From NCBI GenBank assembly GCA_024277285.1, contig JAJRVM010000042.1, positions 1-64,000 of the forward strand: DNA of 64,000 nt, written 5' to 3'. Below are positions 26,653-35,351 of the stretch, in pieces. Origin of the DNA: Planctomycetota bacterium (lineage in GTDB: Bacteria; Planctomycetota; Planctomycetia; Pirellulales; Pirellulaceae). The notes below the pieces were generated by a model that was not told the origin of the DNA, searched no databases, and worked only from the letters and a program-made list of their open reading frames with translations. The position numbers and the translations under genes were made by a program. Position 1 is the first letter of the stretch, and each line of letters begins with the position of its first letter.

Positions 26653-27639
26653 TCATTTGCCGACATGAATGGTCATCGTCGCATTCATGCCAGGGCCGAG
26701 GATCCAATGGTTCGCATGGATGCGGTTTTCGACTTCGGCACGGATGCGATACTTGTCTCCCGCTTGCACCAACGGGCTCACAAAGACGACTTTGCCAGGC
26801 AACTGAACGACTTGGCCACGAGCACGTTGGATCTGTACCGTAACTTGGCGATTGACAACATCTTCCGGGTTGAAATCATGCGCGTTGAGGAAACCCTCGA
26901 CGCGCAGATGATCAAGGCGAATGATACGCAAGACCGGTTCTCCCGCGTTGACCCATTCGGCTTGGTCGCGCAAAACATCCAGGACGATGCCTCCAAAGGG
27001 CGCGATGATTTGGCGGCGGCGCATGTTGTCTTCGGCAGCGGCGACTGCGGTCGTTTCGATGTCGGCTGTCATTCCGGCGATCTTCTGCTCCAATCGACTG
27101 CGGTCAATTTGCAGCTGCGCTTTTTGCCGAGTGAGCTTGAGGCGGCGTATTTCCGTCTTGGAAATGGTTCCGGGGGAATGGCGGTTGATCTCCGTGCTCT
27201 GCGTTAACTCGGCGTCCGCAACCCCCAACGCCGCTTCCGAATAGCGAATGTCAATGTCGTCCTGTGACTTGGTCAAGGCCACATCACGTTTGAGTTCGGC
27301 CGCGAGCCGATCGAACTGGGGTTGGCGGTCATCGATCTTGGCAAGCAATTGGCCGGGCTGTACCTGGTCGCCTTCATCGACATGCATCGTTGCGATTGCT
27401 CCGGCCTCATTCGCCGATAATTCGACATCGTTGATCAGGAAGACCTGGCAATGCGCAATGACGCATTGCGACGTTGCTTGTGATGTTGCTTGTGATGTTG
27501 CCGTCCAGTGACCGGCGTAGCCCGTGATGTTGGTGCTGGGACGCGCTGTCGCACGGTCTTGCTCGGCCGAATGGGCGATTGTGGCGATGGCAACCAGCAA
27601 GATCCACGCTGTAGTACGGAGTGTCATCGTGTTCCTCAT
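26653..27639 (-). CDS. HlyD/RND-type periplasmic adaptor protein
   Basis: The 328-residue product has a signal peptide (TTAWILLVAIATIAHSAEQ) and the membrane-fusion-protein plan: a split lipoyl domain (NEAGAIATMHVDEGDQVQPGQLLAKID at about 75-102 and APFGGIVLDVLRDQAEWVNAGEPVLRI at about 205-233), a helical hairpin between (about 105-200), and a beta-barrel after (VEGFLNAHDFNPEDVVN). Such adaptors bridge an inner-membrane transporter and an outer-membrane channel. A TSQA motif is repeated by a 12-base tandem repeat at 27473-27496, just before the first lipoyl half. It lies between the two other adaptor-like genes of this cluster; no ABC or RND pump is encoded here. Confidence 0.88.
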   Translation of the reverse strand: MRNTMTLRTTAWILLVAIATIAHSAEQDRATARPSTNITGYAGHWTATSQATSQATSQCVIAHCQVFLINDVELSANEAGAIATMHVDEGDQVQPGQLLAKIDDRQPQFDRLAAELKRDVALTKSQDDIDIRYSEAALGVADAELTQSTEINRHSPGTISKTEIRRLKLTRQKAQLQIDRSRLEQKIAGMTADIETTAVAAAEDNMRRRQIIAPFGGIVLDVLRDQAEWVNAGEPVLRIIRLDHLRVEGFLNAHDFNPEDVVNRQVTVQIQRARGQVVQLPGKVVFVSPLVQAGDKYRIRAEVENRIHANHWILGPGMNATMTIHVGK

Positions 27640-27687
27640 CTAGATGGATGCGTTTATCGGGACGCGAAGCCAAGCCGGTGCGGCCCG

Positions 27688-29814
27688 TCAAAACCAAAAC
27701 AGCAAACGACTCTGGACGGTATCGATCAAATCATGAAACCAAGCGTAACCCAGCGACTGCTCGCCGCAGTGGATCTTGGCCACCACGGTCGCATCCGCTT
27801 TCAGTTCCGGCAGCTCGCTGGCATCGATCGCGACCCGAATACGTACACTGCTGCCCAGGTCTTCGCGTTCGATGGCCACAGGGTCGACGGCAATTAACGA
27901 GCCCTCGAATTGTTCCCCCGCATGTGAGGACAGGACGAACGTTACGCGTAAGGGGCGCTCGCTTCTGGTGACCGCGTCAAGTATGTGGCCGCTGTGTCGA
28001 GCGGGCACATAGAGTTCCAACTCCCACTGCGCCGAGGGGTCGACCATCGCCATTAAAGCTTGCCCCCGTTGCACCGGTCGGTGCAGTAGTTTGTCCCGCA
28101 CATGCCATGTCACAACTTGGCCGGCACGGTCCGCACGCACCACCAGTTGCTGTTCCTTCTGATGTACGAGTTGTAATTGCCGCTCAATACTCAATGCCTG
28201 TTGACGCAGTTGCAATAATTCGCCGTTGAGCCGGTTCTGTTGCGCTGTATCAAGATGTGGATCGTCCAGCAACGCACGCTGCAAGGAGAGGATCTGCTCG
28301 CGAGTTGCCATCTGTTTGCCCACTAACGACGCGATCTCAACATCAAGGTTCGTATTCCTGAGTTTGGCCAGGACTTGTCCTGCTTCAACAAATTGGCCAT
28401 GTTCGACCGGTACGTTGGTGATGACACCGTCTTCATGCGCGAACACGGTGCGGCGTACCTCGGGTTGCATCGTACCCCGGACGGGAATAGTAAAATCTGC
28501 TTTGGTGGCGACCATTGCTACGGTCGCGGCGACGCACAGGATAAGGATCAGTAATGTCTTGGCGAAGTGGCGGCCGATCAACGCATCGCAGAGCTTTCCC
28601 AGCGTTCGCCAGAGCGGCATCAGGAACAGGTTTTCGTGTTCCAATGCGTTGTGCAACGCGCGTCTGCTGTGATGACAGATCTGTTCGATTCGCTGCTGTT
28701 GCCGATCGTCTTCCGTTGCCTCGGAAAGTTGCTCAAAAATGAGTGCTCCGAACGGTTGAATTCGATCCGGTTTCTTGCGGTCCGTGGTCGTTGGGTCGCG
28801 CGTCTCGTGACGAGAATGTTTGGGAGGGAAGAGCGGCAGCAGGCCGCAACGTCGCACATGGGAAATGTCGACGTATTGGTTCCAGCTCGATTCGATTTGG
28901 GGCGGAATGTCGTCGCCATGTGTGTTGAGCCAGGTCGGTTCACGGCCTTGGAGCACGCGTGCGGCCAGTCGTCCGAGGTGGCGGACCTGCTGCGCGCGAC
29001 GATCGATGCTGTCCAACCCGCTCACGACTTTCAGGCGACACTGGCGACCGGTTCCCAATGCCAGACTCACGCGGTCAACGCCCACGAGACGCCGTGCCTC
29101 GTTCACGATGCAAAACGCAGTCTCTTCCACGCCCAAATGGCTGTGGATTCGGCTCAAAAATTGCTCGAATTGCCGCGACCAATCGTGATCGGCACGCAAG
29201 TCACGTAGCAGCTGAACTTGCAAGAACGTCTCGGCTAGTTCGCTGACCTGTAACAAATACTGCAGGTAACCTCGTTCTGTTGCCGGCCCGCGATGCGATC
29301 GCTGAAAAATTTCCACAATGGCTGTTACTCGGCCTTCCAAACGCAGTGGAACTAGCAGCAACAGGTTGTCGGTTGGATTGGTCGTTCTCAACTCGGTCGA
29401 TTTGCTTTGCGGACCTACGGCGATCGGTTTTGCGCCAGCCGCCACGTGACGCAGGACTTCAAGATGCTGCGACTCACGTGTGTTGGCCCATGGACCGCTG
29501 GCCTGCTCGAAGTTGGTTTGCGCTACCAGTCGGGCAGCACCTTGTGAATCGCCTGCCCACACTGCTCCTCCCACGGATGCCAGGGCTGCGGTCGTCTGTT
29601 GCAGGAACTGCGTGAAATAGGATTCGTAGGATAGATCTTGGCGGGAAAGCTCGGCGATTTCACGTGTGATCTGTTGCACTTGTCGGCGAGTGGCCAGCAC
29701 TTGCTCGGGGGACGCGGATGCAACGCTGTCGCGCGCGCCCTCGCGTGACGTTGCCGCGGATGTTTCGGCCGTTGTTTCTTCGAGCGTGGGGTCGATCGTT
29801 GAGCTGGTTTTCAT
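27688..29814 (-). CDS. GAF-domain protein fused to a membrane HlyD-type adaptor
   Basis: The 708-residue product from ATG 29814 (MKTSSTIDPTLEETTAETS) starts with a disordered Thr/Ser/Glu-rich segment and a short coiled coil (about 35-65). GAF-like sensory regions follow at about 75-190 and 215-350 (LSRIHSHLGVEETAFCIVNEA, VGVDRVSLALGTGRQ). One membrane segment lies at about 418-438 (TLLILILCVAATVAMVA). The periplasmic C-terminal half is HlyD-like: EDGVITNVPVEHGQFVEAGQVLAKL, a helical hairpin, and VVRADRAGQVVTWHV. So a cytosolic ligand-binding domain is linked directly to an export adaptor. It is the first gene of a three-gene strand-uniform set (48 bases before the HlyD gene). Confidence 0.85.
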   Translation of the reverse strand: MKTSSTIDPTLEETTAETSAATSREGARDSVASASPEQVLATRRQVQQITREIAELSRQDLSYESYFTQFLQQTTAALASVGGAVWAGDSQGAARLVAQTNFEQASGPWANTRESQHLEVLRHVAAGAKPIAVGPQSKSTELRTTNPTDNLLLLVPLRLEGRVTAIVEIFQRSHRGPATERGYLQYLLQVSELAETFLQVQLLRDLRADHDWSRQFEQFLSRIHSHLGVEETAFCIVNEARRLVGVDRVSLALGTGRQCRLKVVSGLDSIDRRAQQVRHLGRLAARVLQGREPTWLNTHGDDIPPQIESSWNQYVDISHVRRCGLLPLFPPKHSRHETRDPTTTDRKKPDRIQPFGALIFEQLSEATEDDRQQQRIEQICHHSRRALHNALEHENLFLMPLWRTLGKLCDALIGRHFAKTLLILILCVAATVAMVATKADFTIPVRGTMQPEVRRTVFAHEDGVITNVPVEHGQFVEAGQVLAKLRNTNLDVEIASLVGKQMATREQILSLQRALLDDPHLDTAQQNRLNGELLQLRQQALSIERQLQLVHQKEQQLVVRADRAGQVVTWHVRDKLLHRPVQRGQALMAMVDPSAQWELELYVPARHSGHILDAVTRSERPLRVTFVLSSHAGEQFEGSLIAVDPVAIEREDLGSSVRIRVAIDASELPELKADATVVAKIHCGEQSLGYAWFHDLIDTVQSRLLFWF

Positions 29815-30218
29815 ATCGCCACGCACCTTGTTTGCCGATTTCCTTGCGGCGCGCGACGCGCACCGCCGCAATCTCAGACACCCTGAATTGTTGTCGCGGG
29901 ATGAACCGCTAGCATCGCCCCCTTGGCCATGCGAAGCCGGCCCACGAAGCCAGACAGTCTGATTTCGACGCAGTGTGGCACGGCACTCCGTGCCGTGAGG
30001 CTTCGGCTCTTGCCGCTTCAGTCCTAGACTTCAAGACTAGGCCTGTGTCACCCCATCCGGGGGTTCTTGCCAGCATTTTTCGATCCCAGACAGTCTGGTT
30101 TTGGCGATCCAGACAGTCTGGTTTTGGCGATCTCACGCACGGCCGAACCAGGATGTGGCTTGGCCAACGGTTCGTCGTTCCAGCACCGCGCTGGAATTGT
30201 AGTTCGGCTCGCGCCGTG
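29815..30218. other. 400-base intergenic region with three CCAGACAGTCTGG palindromes
   Basis: Upstream of the GAF-HlyD gene and downstream of the SYLF gene, both on the minus strand. The palindromes lie at 29951, 30086 and 30109. No gene was found in it. Confidence 0.6.
29951..30121. repeat. Palindrome cluster A: three copies of CCAGACAGTCTGG
   Basis: Copies lie at 29951-29961 (CAGACAGTCTG), 30086-30098 and 30109-30121 (both CCAGACAGTCTGG followed by TTTTGGCGA). The last two form a direct repeat with a 23-base period. The same motif recurs in cluster B at 34630-35027, always in this orientation with a GTTT-like right flank. Confidence 0.85.
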
Positions 30219-31481
30219 CTAGCGAATAGCACCCGTTCGGGGGGTTGCGTTGGCGGAAGGTTGACCTGCGGCGGGGGTGGAAACCGTGGCCACATGTTGC
30301 GAATAGGTGCGCAGCAAGCCATAGGTCTGTTGGAACTCTTGGCGTTGCAGCAACGCATTGTATTTGCCTTCTTTGGCGATTGCATCGAATCGCTGCATCG
30401 CTTGCTGCAAGCTCTCCTTGGTCGGGATCCCGCGGCCTGTGTAGATTTCCTCAGGCAGCGAAAGGTAGTTCCGCCATGACGCATCTAGTATGGCGCCGAG
30501 GTTGGTCGCCGATTTGGCGAGTTCCTGGCGAGTGATTTCCAGGGTCTGTCCGGTGGGAGTTGCCGGACCGGCTAACGTGCCCGCAGGTGGTCGTCCCGTT
30601 GTTGGCGGTGCAAGGGGACTGGTTACTGCGTTTGTCCCGTTGGCGGGAGTTGTGGGCGGAAGCACACCATTTGCGATCGGTGCGGCAGGCGTTACCGCAG
30701 CGGGAGCGATTGCAGCGGGGGCTGCCGCGATCAGGGGCGGAGTTGCCGGAGGAGGAACAGCGGGGGCGGTAGTGGGAACGGGGCCTCCGGTGTAAGTGTT
30801 CAAGGCAGCGAGCAATTGGGCTGCGGCCAGTGGCATTTGGGCATTGGCAGCGACCGGGCGGCCATCGGCAGCAAGCCCTGCGGCGCCATAGAAGGCTTGT
30901 GTTTCCGCCATGTTCATCTGAATGACGGACCCATCGATCGCGGCACCGGCAAAGAGGCCACGGCTACGCGAATACGAGTAGATTTCGGCTTGCAGCCGAG
31001 CATCGGTTGCCGCTGATGCTTGACGCCCTACTGGGCCAGCGGATGCAGCGGCATCGACACCAAGCGTCAATTTCCCATTCATCAAGTTGTTTATGCTCTT
31101 GCGCGTGTTGAAAACGAGTACGACGTCGGTTGACTGAATACCCGCCTGGAAGCCGACGCTACCACCGGTCATGGTCACAAAGGTTGGGGGGAGCCACGCT
31201 CCATTCTGATCTCGCACCACCGCGACGCCTTTTCCACGCCGGCCACCGATCACGAAGCCTGCCTTGATCATATTGGGAACGATCACGATGCCCTGGGCCT
31301 TTTGGAGCATTGAACGAGGGATGTTCTGGTTGGGTAAGGTCATGAACTCGTTGAGCACACTCGTCGATTTGGCAACGGTATCTGCGCCGGCCGGCTGGTA
31401 CTGAGCGTTGGCTCTGGGCACATTGGCCAGGCAGGCCAATGCGACCATGGCGAGTAATGCTGGAAGGGCTCGATTTCTCAT
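30219..31481 (-). CDS. Secreted SYLF (Ysc84-related) lipid-binding domain protein
   Basis: The 420-residue product has a signal peptide (residues 1-26, ending PRANAQ) and ATG 31481 behind AAAAGGAG. Residues about 30-210 form a SYLF domain: AQGIVIVPNMIKAGFVIGGRRGKGVAVVRD, GGSVGFQAGIQSTDVVLVF and YSRSRGLFAGAAIDGSVI are highly typical. SYLF domains bind membranes/phosphoinositides in eukaryotes; bacterial roles are unclear. A Pro/Ala/Thr linker (about 245-320) leads to an extra C-terminal helical segment (about 325-405, EITRQELAKSATNLGAIL, LQRQEFQQTYGLLRTYSQHV) not usual in short SYLF proteins. It lies 440 bases downstream of pduT on the same strand. Confidence 0.88.
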   Translation of the reverse strand: MRNRALPALLAMVALACLANVPRANAQYQPAGADTVAKSTSVLNEFMTLPNQNIPRSMLQKAQGIVIVPNMIKAGFVIGGRRGKGVAVVRDQNGAWLPPTFVTMTGGSVGFQAGIQSTDVVLVFNTRKSINNLMNGKLTLGVDAAASAGPVGRQASAATDARLQAEIYSYSRSRGLFAGAAIDGSVIQMNMAETQAFYGAAGLAADGRPVAANAQMPLAAAQLLAALNTYTGGPVPTTAPAVPPPATPPLIAAAPAAIAPAAVTPAAPIANGVLPPTTPANGTNAVTSPLAPPTTGRPPAGTLAGPATPTGQTLEITRQELAKSATNLGAILDASWRNYLSLPEEIYTGRGIPTKESLQQAMQRFDAIAKEGKYNALLQRQEFQQTYGLLRTYSQHVATVSTPAAGQPSANATPRTGAIR

Positions 31482-31922
31482 GACGGGTGAACTCCTTTTC
31501 GACTAGGTCGTGGTGGCGTGCCGCAAATTCTCGTTCTTGGTGCAAAGGGTTCCAGTCGCCGGTGCGATTATCCTCAAGGGCAATATGCTCTCAAGCGAAC
31601 CGCGACGTCCGAGCCATCCGCACTTTGGCGGGCAATGCTATTCTCGAGCCATCGACGGCCATCCCTCAGCTTGAAGCGTGCGTGCGTTTTGCCAGCGGCT
31701 GGCGCGCAGCGGCGTACGGGTGCGGGGATTGTATCGCCCGAAGACGTGGCGGAGCAATAGAGGATGTGCTAGCGGTCGAGGTGGGTGAGGAACGTCCAAC
31801 GTCGAGGGCCAGCGGTGTCTATTTGGGCAGGTTGCCGCTTGCTGCGGCAATCGTCCTCACCTGTCAGCACAGCACTTTTTGCCGAGTGTGCCGGGGTTGA
31901 ACGCGTCCCATCTGTTTCGAGG
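31482..31922. other. 440-base intergenic region between pduT and the SYLF gene
   Basis: It must hold the SYLF leader (ribosome site AAAAGGAG at about 31490-31497). I see no gene, repeat or terminator in the rest. Confidence 0.5.
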
Positions 31923-32477
31923 CTAGACAAATTCCCGAATGATTTCAGGGCGTGGGCGGGGTATGACCACTTTTTCGACCAACAGTCCACGTTGCTCGAT
32001 AACCGCGGCGCCAACTTGAGTGGCTTCTTCCACGGCGGCCACATCTCCGGTAAAGGAGACGAATCCTTTGCCGCCGATCGCCATTGCCAGGTGAATATTC
32101 ACAAACTGGATAGGAGCCGACTTGATGGCGGCATCGGCCGCCTCGACGACCGACGCGACACTGAAACTCTCGATCACGCCAAGCGCCTTGAGTTCGGGCA
32201 CATGTTCGACGCCACTGATCGCCGGGAATACGGCGGGATGGACGTTCGAGATGACAAATTGGTCGACAACCGTGTGAGCGCCGACGGCCGCTCCCGCCTG
32301 GATGCTCGCTTGCACCGCGTCGACGTCACCGCCAACCAGGACAATGTACTTTCCGGGGCAGATGGTTCGGTTGAGAACGATTTCGACATTGGCTGCCTTC
32401 AGGATGGTATCGGCGATCTCAAAGCCTTTGGCAATGCTTGATGTTTCGACGATTCCGATTGCCGCGCCCTTCTTCAT
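31923..32477 (-). CDS. pduT: Tandem-BMC microcompartment shell protein, PduT type
   Basis: The 184-residue product has two BMC domains (about 1-90 and 95-180). KGAAIGIVETSSIAKGFEIAD and ALGVIESFSVASVVEAADAAI start the two repeats. LNRTICPGKYIVLVGGD, with Cys 40, matches the PduT segment whose cysteines from three subunits hold a 4Fe-4S cluster in the trimer pore; the tail VIPRPRPEI is also PduT-like. It should sit in a bacterial microcompartment shell and pass electrons across it. Start: ATG 32477 is preferred over a TTG two codons upstream. It is 347 bases downstream of the PduS gene, its known partner. No other shell or enzyme genes of a compartment are in the window. Confidence 0.92.
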   Translation of the reverse strand: MKKGAAIGIVETSSIAKGFEIADTILKAANVEIVLNRTICPGKYIVLVGGDVDAVQASIQAGAAVGAHTVVDQFVISNVHPAVFPAISGVEHVPELKALGVIESFSVASVVEAADAAIKSAPIQFVNIHLAMAIGGKGFVSFTGDVAAVEEATQVGAAVIEQRGLLVEKVVIPRPRPEIIREFV

Positions 32478-32824
32478 GGTCAATGCCTTACCTTGTATGT
32501 ACGTGACTCAGTTGGTTTCAATTCAGTTGGTCTGGATGTCCGTGTTGCGACAAACGTAACCGTTCACGGCCGAAGTTCGCGAAACACGCAGCCAGGATCT
32601 CACCTATCGTCCTAATCGTAATCGCTCACGGTTTTCTCCCATGTATGAGTCAGCCCACTCCCGCGCACAATCGGCACTTCGAGTCACCGTGCATCCGCCT
32701 CGCCGGCATTGCGCACTGCGCGTGGCGACGCTTCATAGGAGGAGGATGTCGGTTCACAAGCAGACCACGAATTTCGAGTAGGATGAAGCCCAAAAAACCT
32801 GAAAGCACCGCAATTGGTCACCTG
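32478..32824. other. 347-base intergenic region between pduS and pduT
   Basis: It holds a CGTAACCGTTCACGGCC half-site of the dispersed palindrome at 32555-32571 and the pduT leader. No gene was seen. Confidence 0.5.
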
Positions 32825-34165
32825 TTAACTGTGCGTCTTGATGACGATATGGGTTGCGCTGACGGCGGTTACACGCCCCGCGACACTGGCGTGCACCGGA
32901 CAGCCTAACTTGTCGTGATCGACATCTGCGATCATGGTGCCGCGTTCGACCGAGTCGCCTGATTGCACGACGGCCTGAGCCGGTTGCCCGATATGCGTGT
33001 TCAAGGGAATCGATACGGATGAAGGATTCCAGTCACGTTCGACAAACGGCGCTTTGCGATCGTACGGCGTCAATCCCAGACGCTGATAAAGCTTGGATAT
33101 CGGCACTTCGCGACCGTGGCGAGCTGGATGAGGTGGGCGGAAAAGCTGTTCCAGTTCCGCTTCCGTCCGGCTTAGGTTGTTCTTTCGCAGCAGCGCTTTT
33201 GCATCGACACAGATGTTCTTGGGATCGAGTTGTTCGGGGCAGGCGATATACGAACAGATATTGCATTCGCAGCAATACTGTGCCCACAGACTACCACGCT
33301 GTTTGGCTTCCCCCGTCATCAGCAATGTTCGCATGACGCGGTGAGGTTCAATCGGATAGCCCAGAATGTAGCGTGGGCAAAGCTCGGTGCAAAGTGAACA
33401 CTGATCGCATTGCCCGTGGCCGATGCGTGTGTAAGTCTCTTGCGATTGTGTTTTGCGACGCACGAGGTAGTGATCGGAGGGAAGCACAATCAAGCCGGCG
33501 GTCGTCTTCGCGATCGGTTGTGTCAAGTCGCGGCTTACGCCACCCATCATCACGCCGCTGACCAGGATCGTCGGATCGTCCACGGTGCAGCCTCCGGCCG
33601 CACGCAGGCAGTCGGAAAACGAAGTGCCAATGGGTACCACGGTGGTGTAGGGGGATGCGACGGCGCCGGTCACCGTGATGTACTTGTCAACGACTCCTTG
33701 CGATTCCAGGGCCTTACCAACGTTGATAATGGTCTCGACATTGTCAACGACACATCCCACGTGCAAAGGCAGTCCACCGGGAGGTATCTGTTTCCCCGTG
33801 ATTTCGTAGACCAGTACGTACTCGTCACCGGCGGGGTAAACGTCTTCATATACGAAGAACTCGATACCCGACTGATGGGCCCGCTCACGCATCGCTGGGA
33901 GGATGTCTTCGTTTTTGCGTTTCACCGCGATCGTCACTTGCGACGCACCCGTTTGGTCGCGCATGGCCTCAAGTCCGCGAAAGAACGCATCTTGCTCCCG
34001 AATCATCGATTCGCGGTCTTTTTGCAATAGCGGTTCGCACTCGGCACCGTTGGCGATAAGGCGATCCACCTGGGCTTCCAACTTCTTGAAGGTGGGAAAC
34101 CCGGCGCCGCCAGCGCCAATGACACCTGCGGCGCGCACTTGGTTCAGAAATTCTTGGCTACCCAA
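32825..34165 (-). CDS. pduS: PduS-type microcompartment flavo-iron-sulfur protein (RnfC-like)
   Basis: The 446-residue product matches PduS/RnfC. VRAAGVIGAGGAGFPTFKKL near the N-terminus is the glycine-rich RnfC signature, with NGAECEPLL and a flavin/NADH-binding Complex1_51K-type region up to about 220. Two 4Fe-4S motifs lie at about 250-310 (GQCDQCSLCTELCP and CCECNICSYIACP). The C-terminal part (GCPVHASVAGRVTAVSA) is a barrel-sandwich segment. In Pdu microcompartments PduS reduces cobalamin and hands electrons to PduT; here the acceptor is unknown. Start is TTG 34165, supported by GGGAG about eight bases upstream. Transcription goes on to pduT. Confidence 0.92.
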   Translation of the reverse strand: MGSQEFLNQVRAAGVIGAGGAGFPTFKKLEAQVDRLIANGAECEPLLQKDRESMIREQDAFFRGLEAMRDQTGASQVTIAVKRKNEDILPAMRERAHQSGIEFFVYEDVYPAGDEYVLVYEITGKQIPPGGLPLHVGCVVDNVETIINVGKALESQGVVDKYITVTGAVASPYTTVVPIGTSFSDCLRAAGGCTVDDPTILVSGVMMGGVSRDLTQPIAKTTAGLIVLPSDHYLVRRKTQSQETYTRIGHGQCDQCSLCTELCPRYILGYPIEPHRVMRTLLMTGEAKQRGSLWAQYCCECNICSYIACPEQLDPKNICVDAKALLRKNNLSRTEAELEQLFRPPHPARHGREVPISKLYQRLGLTPYDRKAPFVERDWNPSSVSIPLNTHIGQPAQAVVQSGDSVERGTMIADVDHDKLGCPVHASVAGRVTAVSATHIVIKTHS

Positions 34166-34629
34166 AGTGTGAAACTCCCAGCACGAAATCGGAGTTGATC
34201 ATGCGTACGAATCTTTGTTGATTGAGCTGGCTCCGCTCATGTTTCCCTGTCGCGGGCTTGGCTCGCCGGTCACGAGTCTTGAGCCCAGAGCCAGAAGGCT
34301 CACGTTGGCCTTTAGGTTTCTCAGGGAAACTGGTGTGGCACCGTGCACCCATCTTACATGAAACGACTCTTTATGGCTCTTTTGCTATGTTAGCAGGCCT
34401 GCTTGTTTTATCGACCCGGCAATTTACTCCAAATTAGCTGTGTTTACATCCGAGCGGGCCATTCCGGCCTATGACGGACGCTCCGTTCCGGCTTTTCCGA
34501 CCATCTCGTTTTTCCGACCTGTTGGCACAGCGTGACTCGGCATTTACGCCGCACTGCAGCCGTTGGTGATGGTCTACCGTTACAGACGGGGAGTGCCCCC
34601 CCCTCTGCGGTGCGGTGCAGCCGGTAATC

Positions 34630-35027
34630 CCAGACAGTCTGGTTTCGGCTTGTAGCTTGGGATTCCATCCCGAGCATGAACAGGCTCACGTCTCCAGAAC
34701 GCCATCTATCGACACCGAGCCAGCAACGGACCGGTAATCCCAGACAGTCTGAATTAGAAGTCGTTGGTGTGGCACTGGCTGAGTGAGTGGCCACATGCGA
34801 TACCTCACGAACGGACTTCAAGCACGAACGGAGCCAGTGTTCGTTGCGACATGGGCGCGTGGTTCCGTTGGAACGTGGGTAGGAGCTGCACACTGCGTGC
34901 GTTGAACGGCGGTGTGGTGGTGGCGCGATTCGTGGCGTGGGATTTCTTGGCACTGGGGGGGCTCGTCTTGGCATGCAGTGGCACCAGATTAGGAACCAGA
35001 CAGTCTGGTTTCGGTCAGACAGTCTGG
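34630..35027. repeat. Palindrome cluster B: four copies of CCAGACAGTCTGG
   Basis: Copies lie at 34630-34642, 34740-34751, 34996-35008 and 35015-35027. The first two share the left flank CCGGTAATC; the last two form a 19-base direct repeat ending GTTTCGGT. All seven copies in the window (clusters A and B) have the same orientation of the asymmetric right flank. Confidence 0.85.
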
Positions 35028-35148
35028 TTTCGGTCAGCGACGGCACAGCCACCGGCGCACCGTCTTGCCGGCATCGCCGGGTGGGGTGTTGATACTCCAG
35101 GCGGGGGGAGGGATGTTCCTTGTATTGAGCGAATTCCAAAAGAATCGG

Positions 35149-35177
35149 TTGAGTAAGATGTAGTGACCAATTATCCT
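35149..35177 (+). promoter_or_regulatory. Possible promoter of the HAF-repeat gene
   Basis: TTGAGT (35149-35154) and TATCCT (35172-35177) are 17 bases apart, each matching four of six consensus bases. It would give a leader of about 170 bases. Confidence 0.35.
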
Positions 35178-35351
35178 AAAGGGTTGTGAAGGAGTAGGTT
35201 TTGGGCGATTTGCGGTGAGGGTTTGCCGTGAACCGTCAGGCTGAGTCGCCGGCGAGTTACTTATCGCCGAGCGCGTTTGCGTTGAAAAACTTACGTGCAT
35301 GAGTTGATATACGTTGACATCAGAAGTTGGCGATTGCGAAGAGGTGCTGCA

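Larger units (their letters stand above)
34166..35351. other. 1.2-kb gene-free region with four palindrome copies
   Basis: Between divergent pduS and the HAF-repeat gene. It carries palindrome cluster B (34630-35027) and a possible promoter at 35149-35177. Open frames here lack ribosome sites and cross the repeats, and none resembles a protein I know. Confidence 0.55.

Noticed and set aside
34444..35156. Frames on both strands in the 1.2-kb gap before the HAF gene
   Set aside because: They cross the palindrome repeats, lack ribosome sites and show low-complexity Arg/Thr composition.
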